Shown: piece after piece, positions 1 through 6,572 of the stretch
Numbering within the stretch: position 1 is the first letter of the stretch
Layout: each line of letters opens with the position of its first letter
Program-made: the position numbers and the translations under genes
Notes under the pieces: generated by a model
Databases searched by the model: none
Told to the model about the DNA's origin: nothing
What the model saw: the letters and a program-made list of their open reading frames with translations, nothing else
DNA from: Spirochaetota bacterium
GTDB taxonomy: Bacteria; Spirochaetota; UBA4802; UB4802
Assembly (NCBI GenBank): GCA_029548025.1
Contig: JAKPOE010000268.1
Span: 1-12,592, forward strand
Direction: 5' to 3'
DNA length: 12,592 nucleotides

Positions 1-204
1 GAAAAAATACAGGAACTATCGCAATATTTAGCTAACATTCGTAAATTAGAAAGAATAGAAGTATTAAAGAAAACTGCCATGGGATCACTTGATTCACATA
101 CTGCTCTTGAGTTTATCGAAGCGATTCGTTTTATTGACAGACTGGGATATCATATATGGCGTGTGGTACGTCATTGTATTTTACCTGGCGAAAGTAACTA
201 TTAA
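1..204 (+). CDS. 3' end of a gene, possibly the PhoU-like tail of a Na/Pi cotransporter
   Basis: The first frame is open from the window edge to a TAA at 202-204, giving the last 67 residues of a protein whose start lies outside. The fragment is helical and basic. Its last helix contains EAIRFIDRLGYHIWRVVRHC, which resembles the final helix of PhoU-like domains at the C-terminus of NptA-type sodium/phosphate cotransporters (pattern: acidic-x-x-R-hydrophobic-x-R-hydrophobic-x-x-H). Those domains are cytoplasmic and are thought to regulate phosphate uptake. The frame is seen directly; the family is inferred from one helix pattern and could be wrong. It converges with the minus-strand hydrolase gene, with only 16 nt between the two stop codons. 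Confidence 0.4.
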   Translation, partial: EKIQELSQYLANIRKLERIEVLKKTAMGSLDSHTALEFIEAIRFIDRLGYHIWRVVRHCILPGESNY

Positions 205-208
205 AAAA

Positions 209-220
209 GGGGTCAGAGCC
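209..220. repeat. Solitary GGGGTCAGAGCC motif with adjacent A-run
   Basis: Between two converging genes lies an A-run (203-208) followed by GGGGTCAGAGCC, ending one base before the hydrolase stop codon. Read on the minus strand it is GGCTCTGACCCC followed by six T. From memory, this core with its T-run recurs in many bacterial genomes near REP-associated (Y1/RAYT) transposases; I cannot verify that here. It appears once in the window, with no transposase and no inverted partner. It may also help end transcription. Confidence 0.3.
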
Positions 221-1102
221 TTATAATAAACGCTTTAAAAACCTCTTCTGTATAGCTATACTTTTTTCAAACATTGTCCCTTTATACGGTTCAAAATGAC
301 CACACGGCAATATATGAAAATCAATGTTTTTAATGTTGCCTGCAGCTTTTTTAACAGCAGATAGAGGAATCAGCGAATCATATTCTGCAGCAATGATACA
401 AACCGGGCACATAATATTTTTTACATCTGTTGTTGGCCTATACAATGGCAGGGTTAAACATACACGTGCAGGGCACCAATTTTCATCAGTTACCTCTGCT
501 GGCACTAAATTCATATAACCCTGATAGCTATCAGCAGTATTCATAGCCGCAAAAGAATCTGGCAGCGATACAACAGGTATAGTATAGGGCTTGCTGCTAA
601 CAATTTGTGTTAACATATCCCGAATCCCTGAATACATACCAATTATTATATTTTTTATAGGCAGATGAAATGCTGTTGCGATACCATCCACAAATGGAAC
701 TTGCGCTATAACTCCAGCAATGGTAGTATCCTGCGATGCTACCGTTAAAACATGGCCACCGCTATAAGATGTTCCCCACAATACTATCTTTGCACTATCA
801 ATATTTGGCATGGTTTTTACATAGTGTATGGCACTATGATAATCCTCAATATGATACTTATGATACACTAATTGTTGTTGGCTCCCCTTACTTTTGCCAA
901 AGCCTCTGTAGTCAAACATAAGCACAGCAAAACCCATATTTGCAAAGACATCCGCAAACGGATGCAGTCCAAAATCCATCCTCGCTCCAAATCCATGCGC
1001 CATTATGATGATGGGCAGTTTTTGATTGCTCTCTGGCAGGTAAAGGCGGGCATCTAATAAACAATCATTGCTTTGAAACGATGAAGAAATAATCTGATAC
1101 AT
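221..1102 (-). CDS. Alpha/beta hydrolase, probably cytoplasmic
   Basis: This 293-residue protein has the alpha/beta-hydrolase fold. The oxyanion HGF is at 36-38, a D-Y-R-G-F-G-K-S motif follows strand 4 (64-71), the nucleophile elbow G-T-S-Y-S-G-G puts Ser112 at the tip, and Asp242 (AEYDSLIP) and His269 (CGHFEPY) complete the triad. The elbow is GxSxS rather than GxSxG, a variant I associate with S15/X-Pro-peptidase-like and YcjY-type esterases. There is no signal peptide. I chose the start at 1102 because AGGAG lies 6 nt upstream; the frame is open to 1153, but the upstream ATGs lack a comparable site. It follows the TolC-like gene by 85 nt and may be the last gene of that operon. The substrate is unknown: an ester, amide or peptide. 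Confidence 0.8.
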   Translation of the reverse strand: MYQIISSSFQSNDCLLDARLYLPESNQKLPIIIMAHGFGARMDFGLHPFADVFANMGFAVLMFDYRGFGKSKGSQQQLVYHKYHIEDYHSAIHYVKTMPNIDSAKIVLWGTSYSGGHVLTVASQDTTIAGVIAQVPFVDGIATAFHLPIKNIIIGMYSGIRDMLTQIVSSKPYTIPVVSLPDSFAAMNTADSYQGYMNLVPAEVTDENWCPARVCLTLPLYRPTTDVKNIMCPVCIIAAEYDSLIPLSAVKKAAGNIKNIDFHILPCGHFEPYKGTMFEKSIAIQKRFLKRLL

Positions 1103-1187
1103 AACAATCTCCTGAAACATTAGAATGTCATATAATATCGGTAACAATGACATGTTTAACTATTTAAATACAATCAGACATATACTA

Positions 1188-2618
1188 TTACTGGATTAAA
1201 TCATTATAATCAATAAAATAATCAATAAAACTAACCTTCAACTGTAATAATTTTAGCTGCTGAGAAAAAATTGAATTTTCAGTTTCAATTAAATATTTAA
1301 GATCCAGCCTTGCTTGCTCATACTTTTTTCTTTCAGTCTGCCGCTGGGATACCAATGCATATAAATTTTTTGTGTTTATTTCTATTAAATCTTTATATCC
1401 TTTCAGCGATTGTAAGATGGTACGGATATTTTTATAGTAATCATTCTTTGATATATTCAGGTTGTGTTCTAATTCTTTAAGGGATAGCTCATATTCCTGT
1501 AACTGTGATTGGGACGTATGATTGCCCAACGGGTAGCTAAACTGTAACCCTATTGAGTAATCCGTATCAGGAAGTTTGCTTAACGCATCACTCTGGTTCT
1601 GGCTATAATTTTTTCGTGAAGCTGAAAGAACTAAATCCATCTGTGGCAGCGTGTCATTATTGGCAACATCTATGGTATAGTGCATGCTATCAATACTTTT
1701 AGCAACAATGGCATAGGCACGTGTTTTTTCAAAAGGGATTTCCTGTATATCCATAGTAACTATCTCATCAAAATATTTTTGAAGATATGCACTATCAGGT
1801 GTTGCCTCCTTATTGATATAAAGCCATAGCTCATCTAAAAGAGCTCTATAGGTAATCTGATATTGCTGATAGTCTGCCTGATAGCTGTATAATGAAGAGT
1901 ATGCCCGCTGAAGATCATCATTTTCAGCCAGCCCTGCTTTAGCCTTACGCTCAACAGTCACAACAAGATTCTTAGCGTTTGCCATGCTTTCCGCTAAAAT
2001 ATCGATTGCCTGTTTATAAAAAATCCATGTAAAATACAGCTTCTTATAGTAGTTCATGACCGAGTTATCATCCTCAAGCTGCTGCAATTTTTGTATTTGC
2101 AGGGTATATTCAGCATTGTTTTTTCCATATCTATCAGCAATACCAAATGCATTTTTTAACAACGGTTGTGTGATAGTTGCCTTGATGGATGGCTGATATT
2201 CATCAATTGACATAGCCTGTGCCGGGATAGTACGGCTACCTTTTACTGACGAAGCATCATATTCAAACCCTGCTGATAATCGTGTTCCTGTTGGTGCAAT
2301 GATACGTTCAATTCCGGCGTAACCATAGTATGTTTCACTATAATCCGGTTCAAAAAGGTTTTTACCGGTTGTATACTGTTTTTGATGGGTATATTGTCCT
2401 TGAGCAACCAGTGTTGTATCATCAACACTTTTAGCTTTTTCAACATTTACCTGTGCTTTTTTAACCTGAATGATGTTATTTTTAATCTGGGGCAACTGTT
2501 TAATCATGATTGATACATAGTCATCATACGAAAGGATTGCGTCATTGTTTTGAGCAAAACCATGCACACTTACAACCATAAACAATACGATATATGCTGT
2601 TATATTTTTATTTTTCAT
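1188..2618 (-). CDS. TolC-like outer-membrane efflux protein
   Basis: The 476-residue product begins with a signal peptide (K-N-K-N, then a hydrophobic stretch, likely cut after Ala22 in VHGFA-Q). The rest is the long heptad-rich helical pattern of outer-membrane factors, in two similar halves separated by short beta-prone stretches. The C-terminal half ends with a long helix of the type YEQARLDLKYLIETENSIF, typical of the TolC/OEP family. Its length matches the family. Such proteins trimerise into an outer-membrane channel and periplasmic tunnel. The frame is open to 2669, but I place the start at 2618: the signal peptide begins there, AGGAG lies 11 nt upstream, and the 5' extension runs into a repeat element. 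It lies downstream of adaptor, permease and ATPase genes, so it is probably the exit duct of that exporter. A 199-nt gap separates it from the ATPase gene. Confidence 0.88.
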   Translation of the reverse strand: MKNKNITAYIVLFMVVSVHGFAQNNDAILSYDDYVSIMIKQLPQIKNNIIQVKKAQVNVEKAKSVDDTTLVAQGQYTHQKQYTTGKNLFEPDYSETYYGYAGIERIIAPTGTRLSAGFEYDASSVKGSRTIPAQAMSIDEYQPSIKATITQPLLKNAFGIADRYGKNNAEYTLQIQKLQQLEDDNSVMNYYKKLYFTWIFYKQAIDILAESMANAKNLVVTVERKAKAGLAENDDLQRAYSSLYSYQADYQQYQITYRALLDELWLYINKEATPDSAYLQKYFDEIVTMDIQEIPFEKTRAYAIVAKSIDSMHYTIDVANNDTLPQMDLVLSASRKNYSQNQSDALSKLPDTDYSIGLQFSYPLGNHTSQSQLQEYELSLKELEHNLNISKNDYYKNIRTILQSLKGYKDLIEINTKNLYALVSQRQTERKKYEQARLDLKYLIETENSIFSQQLKLLQLKVSFIDYFIDYNDLIQ

Positions 2619-2660
2619 CCTTAGCAATACTCCTTTAAAAAATAGCATTATCCCATCAAT

Positions 2661-2726
2661 GTCATTCATGGCCTGACACGGAATCTAAATAATTCTCATA
2701 GATCCTGAATCAAGCCGCAGAATGAC
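2661..2726. repeat. 66-bp GTCATTC-ended inverted-repeat element
   Basis: Two arms of 26 and 27 nt face each other across a 13-nt spacer: 2661-2686 starts GTCATTC and ends GGAATCT, and 2700-2726 starts AGATCC and ends GAATGAC. The reverse complement of the right arm matches the left arm at the terminal GTCATTC, at the central GCYTGA and at the final GRATCT. Each arm resembles the widespread imperfect palindrome GTCATTC...GAATC(T) found dispersed in many bacterial genomes. The element sits in the ATPase-TolC gap and overlaps the 5' extension of the TolC frame. No obvious target-site duplication is visible. RNA from either strand could fold into a long hairpin. Confidence 0.65.
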
Positions 2727-2806
2727 TATAGGTTTTGTTTCAGCATGCCATTGCCACTATTTTCATGGAACAACGCAACTATTGGTAACTCTTTAAAAAT
2801 GCAATG

Positions 2807-2818
2807 ATATCATGATAT
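2807..2818. repeat. 12-bp AT palindrome at the end of the ATPase gene
   Basis: ATATCATGATAT is a perfect palindrome touching the last base of the ATPase stop codon. In the minus-strand transcript it is followed shortly by a run of five U. It has too little G+C to be a convincing intrinsic terminator, but might cause pausing between the ATPase and TolC-like genes. Confidence 0.25.
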
Positions 2819-3489
2819 TATTTATTGTAAATATCATACTCTATCTGTCCATCTTTTAAATGTATCTGTCGGCCAGCCATATGTGCATACTCATCATCAT
2901 GAGTAATCAGTATCACCGTTGTTCCATTTTGTTTGTTCACCTCTTTAAAAATACGCATGACTGCTTCACTGTTTATAGAATCCAGGTTTCCTGTTGGCTC
3001 ATCTGCAAAGATAATATCAGGATTCATAATCAATGCACGGGCAACAGCAACCCGTTGTCGCTCACCACCTGACATCTGCGAAGGAAGCTTATCCTTGCAG
3101 TGTTTAATATCAAAGTAATCCAGCAGGTACTGGGCATACTGCATCTTTTCTTTATGCATTTTAATTTTTTTTGCAGGCATCAAAATATTTTCAAGAGCGG
3201 TTAATTCTGAAATAAGATAGTGGAACTGAAATACAAAACCCATCTTTGTGTTTCTAATCCTGTGCACCTCATCTTCCGGTAGCGAGTGAATGGCATATCC
3301 CAGCATCATCACCGTACCATTATTAATGCTATCAAGCCCGCTGAGCGAATAAAACAGGGTGGACTTTCCCGAACCGGATTTACCGGTTATAGCAACAAAC
3401 TCACCTCTGGCGATAGTGAGCGAGATTGAATTTAAGGCAGTAAAATCACCAAATGCCTTGACTACATTCCTGGCTTCTATCGCCACCAT
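2818..3489 (-). CDS. LolD/MacB-type ABC transporter ATPase
   Basis: The 223-residue protein is a complete ABC nucleotide-binding domain: Walker A G-K-S-G-S-G-K-S-T (36-44), Q-loop Gln88 in FVFQFHYLISELTALEN, signature MSGGERQR (139-146), Walker B DIIFADEP (158-165) with catalytic Glu164, D-loop GNLD, and H-loop His197. The Q-loop region closely resembles LolD (lipoprotein release) and the related MacB/FtsE family. It would power the FtsX-type permease encoded immediately upstream: its ATG shares one base with that gene's stop (TAATG), so the two are probably translationally coupled. GGAG lies 9 nt before the start. Length is normal and all catalytic residues are present. Confidence 0.93.
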   Translation of the reverse strand: MVAIEARNVVKAFGDFTALNSISLTIARGEFVAITGKSGSGKSTLFYSLSGLDSINNGTVMMLGYAIHSLPEDEVHRIRNTKMGFVFQFHYLISELTALENILMPAKKIKMHKEKMQYAQYLLDYFDIKHCKDKLPSQMSGGERQRVAVARALIMNPDIIFADEPTGNLDSINSEAVMRIFKEVNKQNGTTVILITHDDEYAHMAGRQIHLKDGQIEYDIYNK

Positions 3490-4715
3490 TATTCCGTTCT
3501 CCGTATAATCTCAATTGGTGAAAGTGAACCAGCAGTTTTTGCAGGTAAAAAGCTTGCAAAAAGCGCTGATATAACAACAAGCATAAATCCCCACATATAA
3601 ATAGAGATATCCCATGCAACATGCATTGGTCTGCCTGGCATTTTAATTGTTTCAATATAGCTGCATGCACCATAGCCAATCAAAATCCCTATAATCCCGC
3701 CAGCAACACTCAAAATTGCTCCCTGCAATAAAAATAGCACTATCGTATCATTACGGGTATACCCAATAGAACGCAGTATTGCTATCTCACGCTGTTTTTG
3801 ATGTACAAGCATATTGAGAACATTGTATATACCAAATGAAACCACCAGTATAAAGGTAAATATGGTAATATTCCGTATAAACGATTGCTGTCGTGTCATG
3901 CTCAAAAAATTGATATTGGCCTCGTCCCAGCTTTCAACCTTATCATACGTCCCCTGCGATAATTCATGAGCAAATGTTGATGCCATATCCGCATTTACCG
4001 TCTTTACTACAATCTTGGTTATCCTGCCAGGGCTTTCCAGAATATTTTGTACAGTCGTAATGGAAGCCAGTATCAACGTTCTGTCATTTCTTCTGTCACC
4101 TGATGAATAGATACCAACAACCTTAACCGGGTACACATTGCCATTAGAATTCACAACAGTAATGGTATCATTGAGCTTACCTCCCAAAAACTTCAAGAGT
4201 TCAACTCCAACAATGACAAGGTTGTTTCCACTGTTGAGCATATTCATGTTGCCCACAACAATATCTTCAGCAATATTGGTTACCTTTGGTTCAGAAAAGG
4301 GATCAATACCACGCAGTGTAACCGAACGGTAAAAAGCTCCCCGTGCGCAGGTAACCTGTGCCTCAACACGTCTTGTACTTGCTACAACAAATGGAATATC
4401 TGCCAGGCGTTTTTGCCAGTGCCATGCGCTTTGCAAATACTCATTGGAGCGCCTGCCGCTTGGACCGCTTATCCAGTAAACAGTGCTCCCTTTAAAAAAA
4501 ACACCTTCCATTGACTCACGGGTAATATCTTCTTCCCTGCTTTCAATGGTAATATGCCCGTTATTTTCTATAAGGCGCTCCTTCATAAATGTCTGGAAAC
4601 CAAGTTGAACCGAGGTAAAGATAATATAGCCGCCACATCCCAGTGTAACACCAATTAGCATAAGCAACGATTGAACCTTACGCGAGATAATATATTTCAT
4701 TGCTAACTCAAACAT
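3489..4715 (-). CDS. FtsX/MacB/LolCE-type ABC transporter permease
   Basis: The 408-residue inner-membrane protein has the MacB/LolC layout: one N-terminal transmembrane helix (about 16-38), a large periplasmic domain (about 40-280), and three C-terminal helices (about 282-306, 325-350, 370-392) forming the FtsX domain. The cytoplasmic coupling segment QREIAILRSIG (308-318) and the C-terminal PAKTAGSLSPIEIIR are family signatures. Such permeases are mechanotransmitters that move substrates from the periplasm or inner-membrane outer leaflet rather than across the lipid bilayer. The start at 4715 has AAGGA 8 nt upstream. It lies 27 nt after the adaptor stop and overlaps the ATPase start by one base. 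With adaptor and TolC-like partners it looks MacAB-TolC-like. Substrate unknown: lipoprotein, peptide, lipid or drug. Confidence 0.9.
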   Translation of the reverse strand: MFELAMKYIISRKVQSLLMLIGVTLGCGGYIIFTSVQLGFQTFMKERLIENNGHITIESREEDITRESMEGVFFKGSTVYWISGPSGRRSNEYLQSAWHWQKRLADIPFVVASTRRVEAQVTCARGAFYRSVTLRGIDPFSEPKVTNIAEDIVVGNMNMLNSGNNLVIVGVELLKFLGGKLNDTITVVNSNGNVYPVKVVGIYSSGDRRNDRTLILASITTVQNILESPGRITKIVVKTVNADMASTFAHELSQGTYDKVESWDEANINFLSMTRQQSFIRNITIFTFILVVSFGIYNVLNMLVHQKQREIAILRSIGYTRNDTIVLFLLQGAILSVAGGIIGILIGYGACSYIETIKMPGRPMHVAWDISIYMWGFMLVVISALFASFLPAKTAGSLSPIEIIRRTE

Positions 4716-4742
4716 TTCCGCATTCCTTTTTTAGGCAATAGC

Positions 4743-5516
4743 TCATCGCATAACAACCACAGTATCATCAGGGGTTATATTGCCCTGAACAATCTCCACC
4801 CATCCACTGTCGTGTGCACGTGTGCTGACGTTCACCAATTGTTTTCTGCCGTTACGAATTACTGTTACAGCACCATTGTGGACAGCATTCTTTGGCAGTA
4901 ATAGCGCATTGTTTTTTTCACTAACCTTAATTGCCACATCGCACGTCATGTAAGGCAATACGCCCTCAGGAAATGAATCAACATCAATAGCAACAACAAA
5001 CTCCCCTTCTGATGGATATATCCTGCTTACCACGCCACGTATATTTTTATTGCGCAGGTTTTCAAAGCTAATCTCAGCAACCTGTTTTTTTCTAACATTA
5101 ATGATCGATTCCTGGTCAAGTGAAAGCCTGATATACATTGTTGCAGGATCAACTATTGTCATGATGGATTCCTGAGCACTAACTATCTCACTTTCCTTGC
5201 GGTTTAAGGTAGCCACAACCCCGGAAAAAGGAGCACGCAATAGTATGCCTCCATCAAGTTGCACTAAAGGGCTTCCTGCCTGTACCCTATCACCTTCCCA
5301 TATATAGAGCTTTTCAATCCTGGTACTCATGCCAACACGCAGGCTATATTCTTTATAGGGGGTAACAATCCCTAACGCATATACCGCATCAACAACTGAG
5401 GTTACCCTTGGTTTAACGGTTTTTCTATTATTGTTGTAAATGGTAAAAGTACTTACTGCAATCACCATACATGAAACCACTGCTGTAATAACCATCTTTC
5501 TATTCATTAATTTCAT
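4743..5516 (-). CDS. Periplasmic adaptor (membrane fusion protein) without a hairpin domain
   Basis: The 257-residue protein has a short basic N-terminus and one hydrophobic helix (about 8-26) as a membrane anchor. Next come two lipoyl half-motifs (about 60-88 ending GDRVQAGSPLVQLD, and 91-125 beginning ILLRAPFSGVV), a beta-barrel domain (about 128-196) and a membrane-proximal domain (about 204-257). This is the MacA/HlyD/RND adaptor order. The lipoyl halves are joined by only two glycines, where the family normally inserts a coiled-coil hairpin. The start at 5516 is supported by AGGA 8 nt upstream; the frame stays open to 5630, but that stretch is not adaptor-like. V-V-S-C at 13-16 resembles a lipobox, but hydrophobic residues follow, so I prefer an anchor. 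First gene of the exporter operon. Confidence 0.87.
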   Translation of the reverse strand: MKLMNRKMVITAVVSCMVIAVSTFTIYNNNRKTVKPRVTSVVDAVYALGIVTPYKEYSLRVGMSTRIEKLYIWEGDRVQAGSPLVQLDGGILLRAPFSGVVATLNRKESEIVSAQESIMTIVDPATMYIRLSLDQESIINVRKKQVAEISFENLRNKNIRGVVSRIYPSEGEFVVAIDVDSFPEGVLPYMTCDVAIKVSEKNNALLLPKNAVHNGAVTVIRNGRKQLVNVSTRAHDSGWVEIVQGNITPDDTVVVMR

Positions 5517-5537
5517 TAATAAAATCCTGATAATTAA

Positions 5538-5543
5538 ATTATA
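5538..5543 (-). promoter_or_regulatory. Candidate -10 box for the exporter operon
   Basis: On the minus strand a perfect TATAAT lies 22 nt before the chosen adaptor start, which would give a leader of about 15 nt still containing the AGGA site. No good -35 sequence stands 16-18 nt further upstream, so this rests on the -10 match alone. It sits inside the open 5' extension of the adaptor frame and so also argues for the downstream start. Confidence 0.35.
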
Positions 5544-5751
5544 CACCTGTAACCATGATGACCTGCCACATATACTGTCTGCCATTACTACAATCAACCT
5601 TAGACCATGGTTGTCATAATAAAGTTCCAATTTTTTAATATCAAATGCAGCATACTATCCGGTTTTATTTTCAACTCATAATCACATCCTCAAAAGTATA
5701 TGCATGGCAAGATATTTTTATAAAAAAATGTGCAGCCATTTATTCTTGCAA

Positions 5752-5779
5752 TTGTTGTTTTGAACACGTAGTATATAAT
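5752..5779 (+). promoter_or_regulatory. Candidate promoter for the small membrane protein
   Basis: TTGTTG (5752-5757) and a perfect TATAAT (5774-5779) are 16 nt apart. Transcription would begin near 5786, leaving a leader of about 30 nt that carries the GAGG ribosome-binding site at 5805-5808. The spacing and -10 match make this one of the better sigma-70-like promoters in the window. Confidence 0.5.
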
Positions 5780-5814
5780 TATATCAATACCATCAAAATA
5801 TTTTGAGGTGCGCT

Positions 5815-6156
5815 ATGGAACTGCAACAACGACTATCCTTAACAGCAGGCATACTCCTTATTATATCAGGATGCACACACATTACCCAGCTTACCGTGTA
5901 CCAGCATCATGGTCATGTCATTGCTGCATCATTATTTGGCGTAGTATATCTTTTACCTGGTGTGTTTATTATAATCTTGATGAAAAAGACATGGGCAATT
6001 ATACCTGGGGCGATAGTTCCTTTCATTGGTGGGACACCAGGAGTGATGCGATTCTTTTTTGTTCATGCAAATCCCTTCAGTGTTTTCCATGTACTTCTTG
6101 ATCTGATGATAGTTCCCTTTTGTATTGCTTCAATTATTTTATCACGCAAGGAATAA
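5815..6156 (+). CDS. Small four-helix membrane protein of unknown function
   Basis: I do not recognise a family. The 113-residue product is mostly hydrophobic, with about four predicted membrane helices (8-27, 37-57, 60-78, 88-109), short loops and a basic tail (LSRKE). A His-rich loop (YQHHGHVI) follows the first helix, and a G-G-T-P-G turn precedes a FFFVHANPF segment. A TTG at 5803 could extend the frame by four codons, but GAGG at 5805-5808 would then fall inside the gene; it is well placed 6 nt before the ATG at 5815. The gene is divergent from the exporter operon and stops 70 nt before the convergent FeoA-like fragment. Being free-standing with its own candidate promoter, it is probably a single-gene unit. 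Confidence 0.7.
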   Translation: MELQQRLSLTAGILLIISGCTHITQLTVYQHHGHVIAASLFGVVYLLPGVFIIILMKKTWAIIPGAIVPFIGGTPGVMRFFFVHANPFSVFHVLLDLMIVPFCIASIILSRKE

Positions 6157-6226
6157 TAGATAATGTTAATCCACCATACATAGAACATCGTAGCCGTAGC
6201 AGTATTGTATAACAAACAGTTACCTG

Positions 6227-6379
6227 TTAAGGAACATTCAGAACGCTTATAAATTCTGTATCTTTTACAAGTCCCATGGAGAGTAGTTGTTCCCTGTATT
6301 TTCTATCTTTGTTTTGAAAGCCCGCTATTATTGCTCTCTCACCTATTGACATTGATGAGATTGTGTCGTTATAATTCAT
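6227..6379 (-). pseudogene. feoA: Truncated FeoA-like (ferrous iron transport A) gene
   Basis: A 50-codon frame, ATG at 6379 and TAA at 6227-6229, encodes a protein that starts MNYNDTISSMSIGERAIIAG and continues with YREQLLSMGLVKDTEF. This matches the first two thirds of FeoA: the GERA-I-I-x-G-F strand, then the Y-R-x-x-L-L-x-M-G-L-x-x-x-T-E-F segment. FeoA proteins are about 75-80 residues; here the chain stops just where V-A-P-L-G-D-P and the last beta strands of the SH3-like fold would begin. Neither other frame downstream restores them. GGGAG lies 5 nt before the ATG, so it may still be translated. FeoA is a small cytoplasmic partner of the Fe(II) transporter FeoB; no feoB is in the window. 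Most likely a decayed gene, less likely a working mini-FeoA. Confidence 0.65.
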
Positions 6380-6398
6380 GTATACTCCCAGCTTTAAT

Positions 6399-6416
6399 TT
6401 GATAGAATCTTATCAA
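6399..6416. promoter_or_regulatory. Inverted repeat upstream of the FeoA-like gene
   Basis: TTGATA and TATCAA form a perfect 6-bp inverted repeat with a 6-nt centre, 20 nt upstream of the FeoA-like ATG. The halves resemble FNR half-sites (TTGAT/ATCAA), but the spacing between TTGAT and ATCAA is 8 rather than 4, so it is not a standard FNR box. It could be an operator or chance in AT-rich DNA. Confidence 0.3.
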
Positions 6417-6518
6417 TAGTATTATTTGCAAACGTATACATAATGAGTTCCATACTTTTAATATTTAACCATTCTTCAGCATGTATCCATGCGAGTGGAA
6501 ACAAAAATAATGAATGTA

Positions 6519-6560
6519 AAAATATTAGTATATACTATTATTAGTTAATACAAATATTTT
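6519..6560. repeat. Nested AT-rich palindromes after the beta-barrel gene
   Basis: A perfect 12-bp palindrome TAGTATATACTA (6526-6537) lies between AAAATATT (6519-6526) and AATATTTT (6553-6560), which are themselves inverted repeats. On the minus strand this falls 13-54 nt after the beta-barrel stop. It is the only candidate for ending that transcript, but it has almost no G+C, so its strength as a terminator is doubtful. Confidence 0.25.
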
Positions 6561-6572
6561 AACAAAAATCAT

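Noticed and set aside
3446..3679. 77-codon minus-strand frame across the permease-ATPase junction
   Set aside because: It is out of frame with two well-supported overlapping genes and has no domain signal.
5471..5482. Lipobox-like V-V-S-C in the adaptor N-terminus
   Set aside because: The hydrophobic stretch continues past the cysteine and the preceding hydrophobic part is too short. A membrane anchor is more likely, though a lipoprotein is not excluded.
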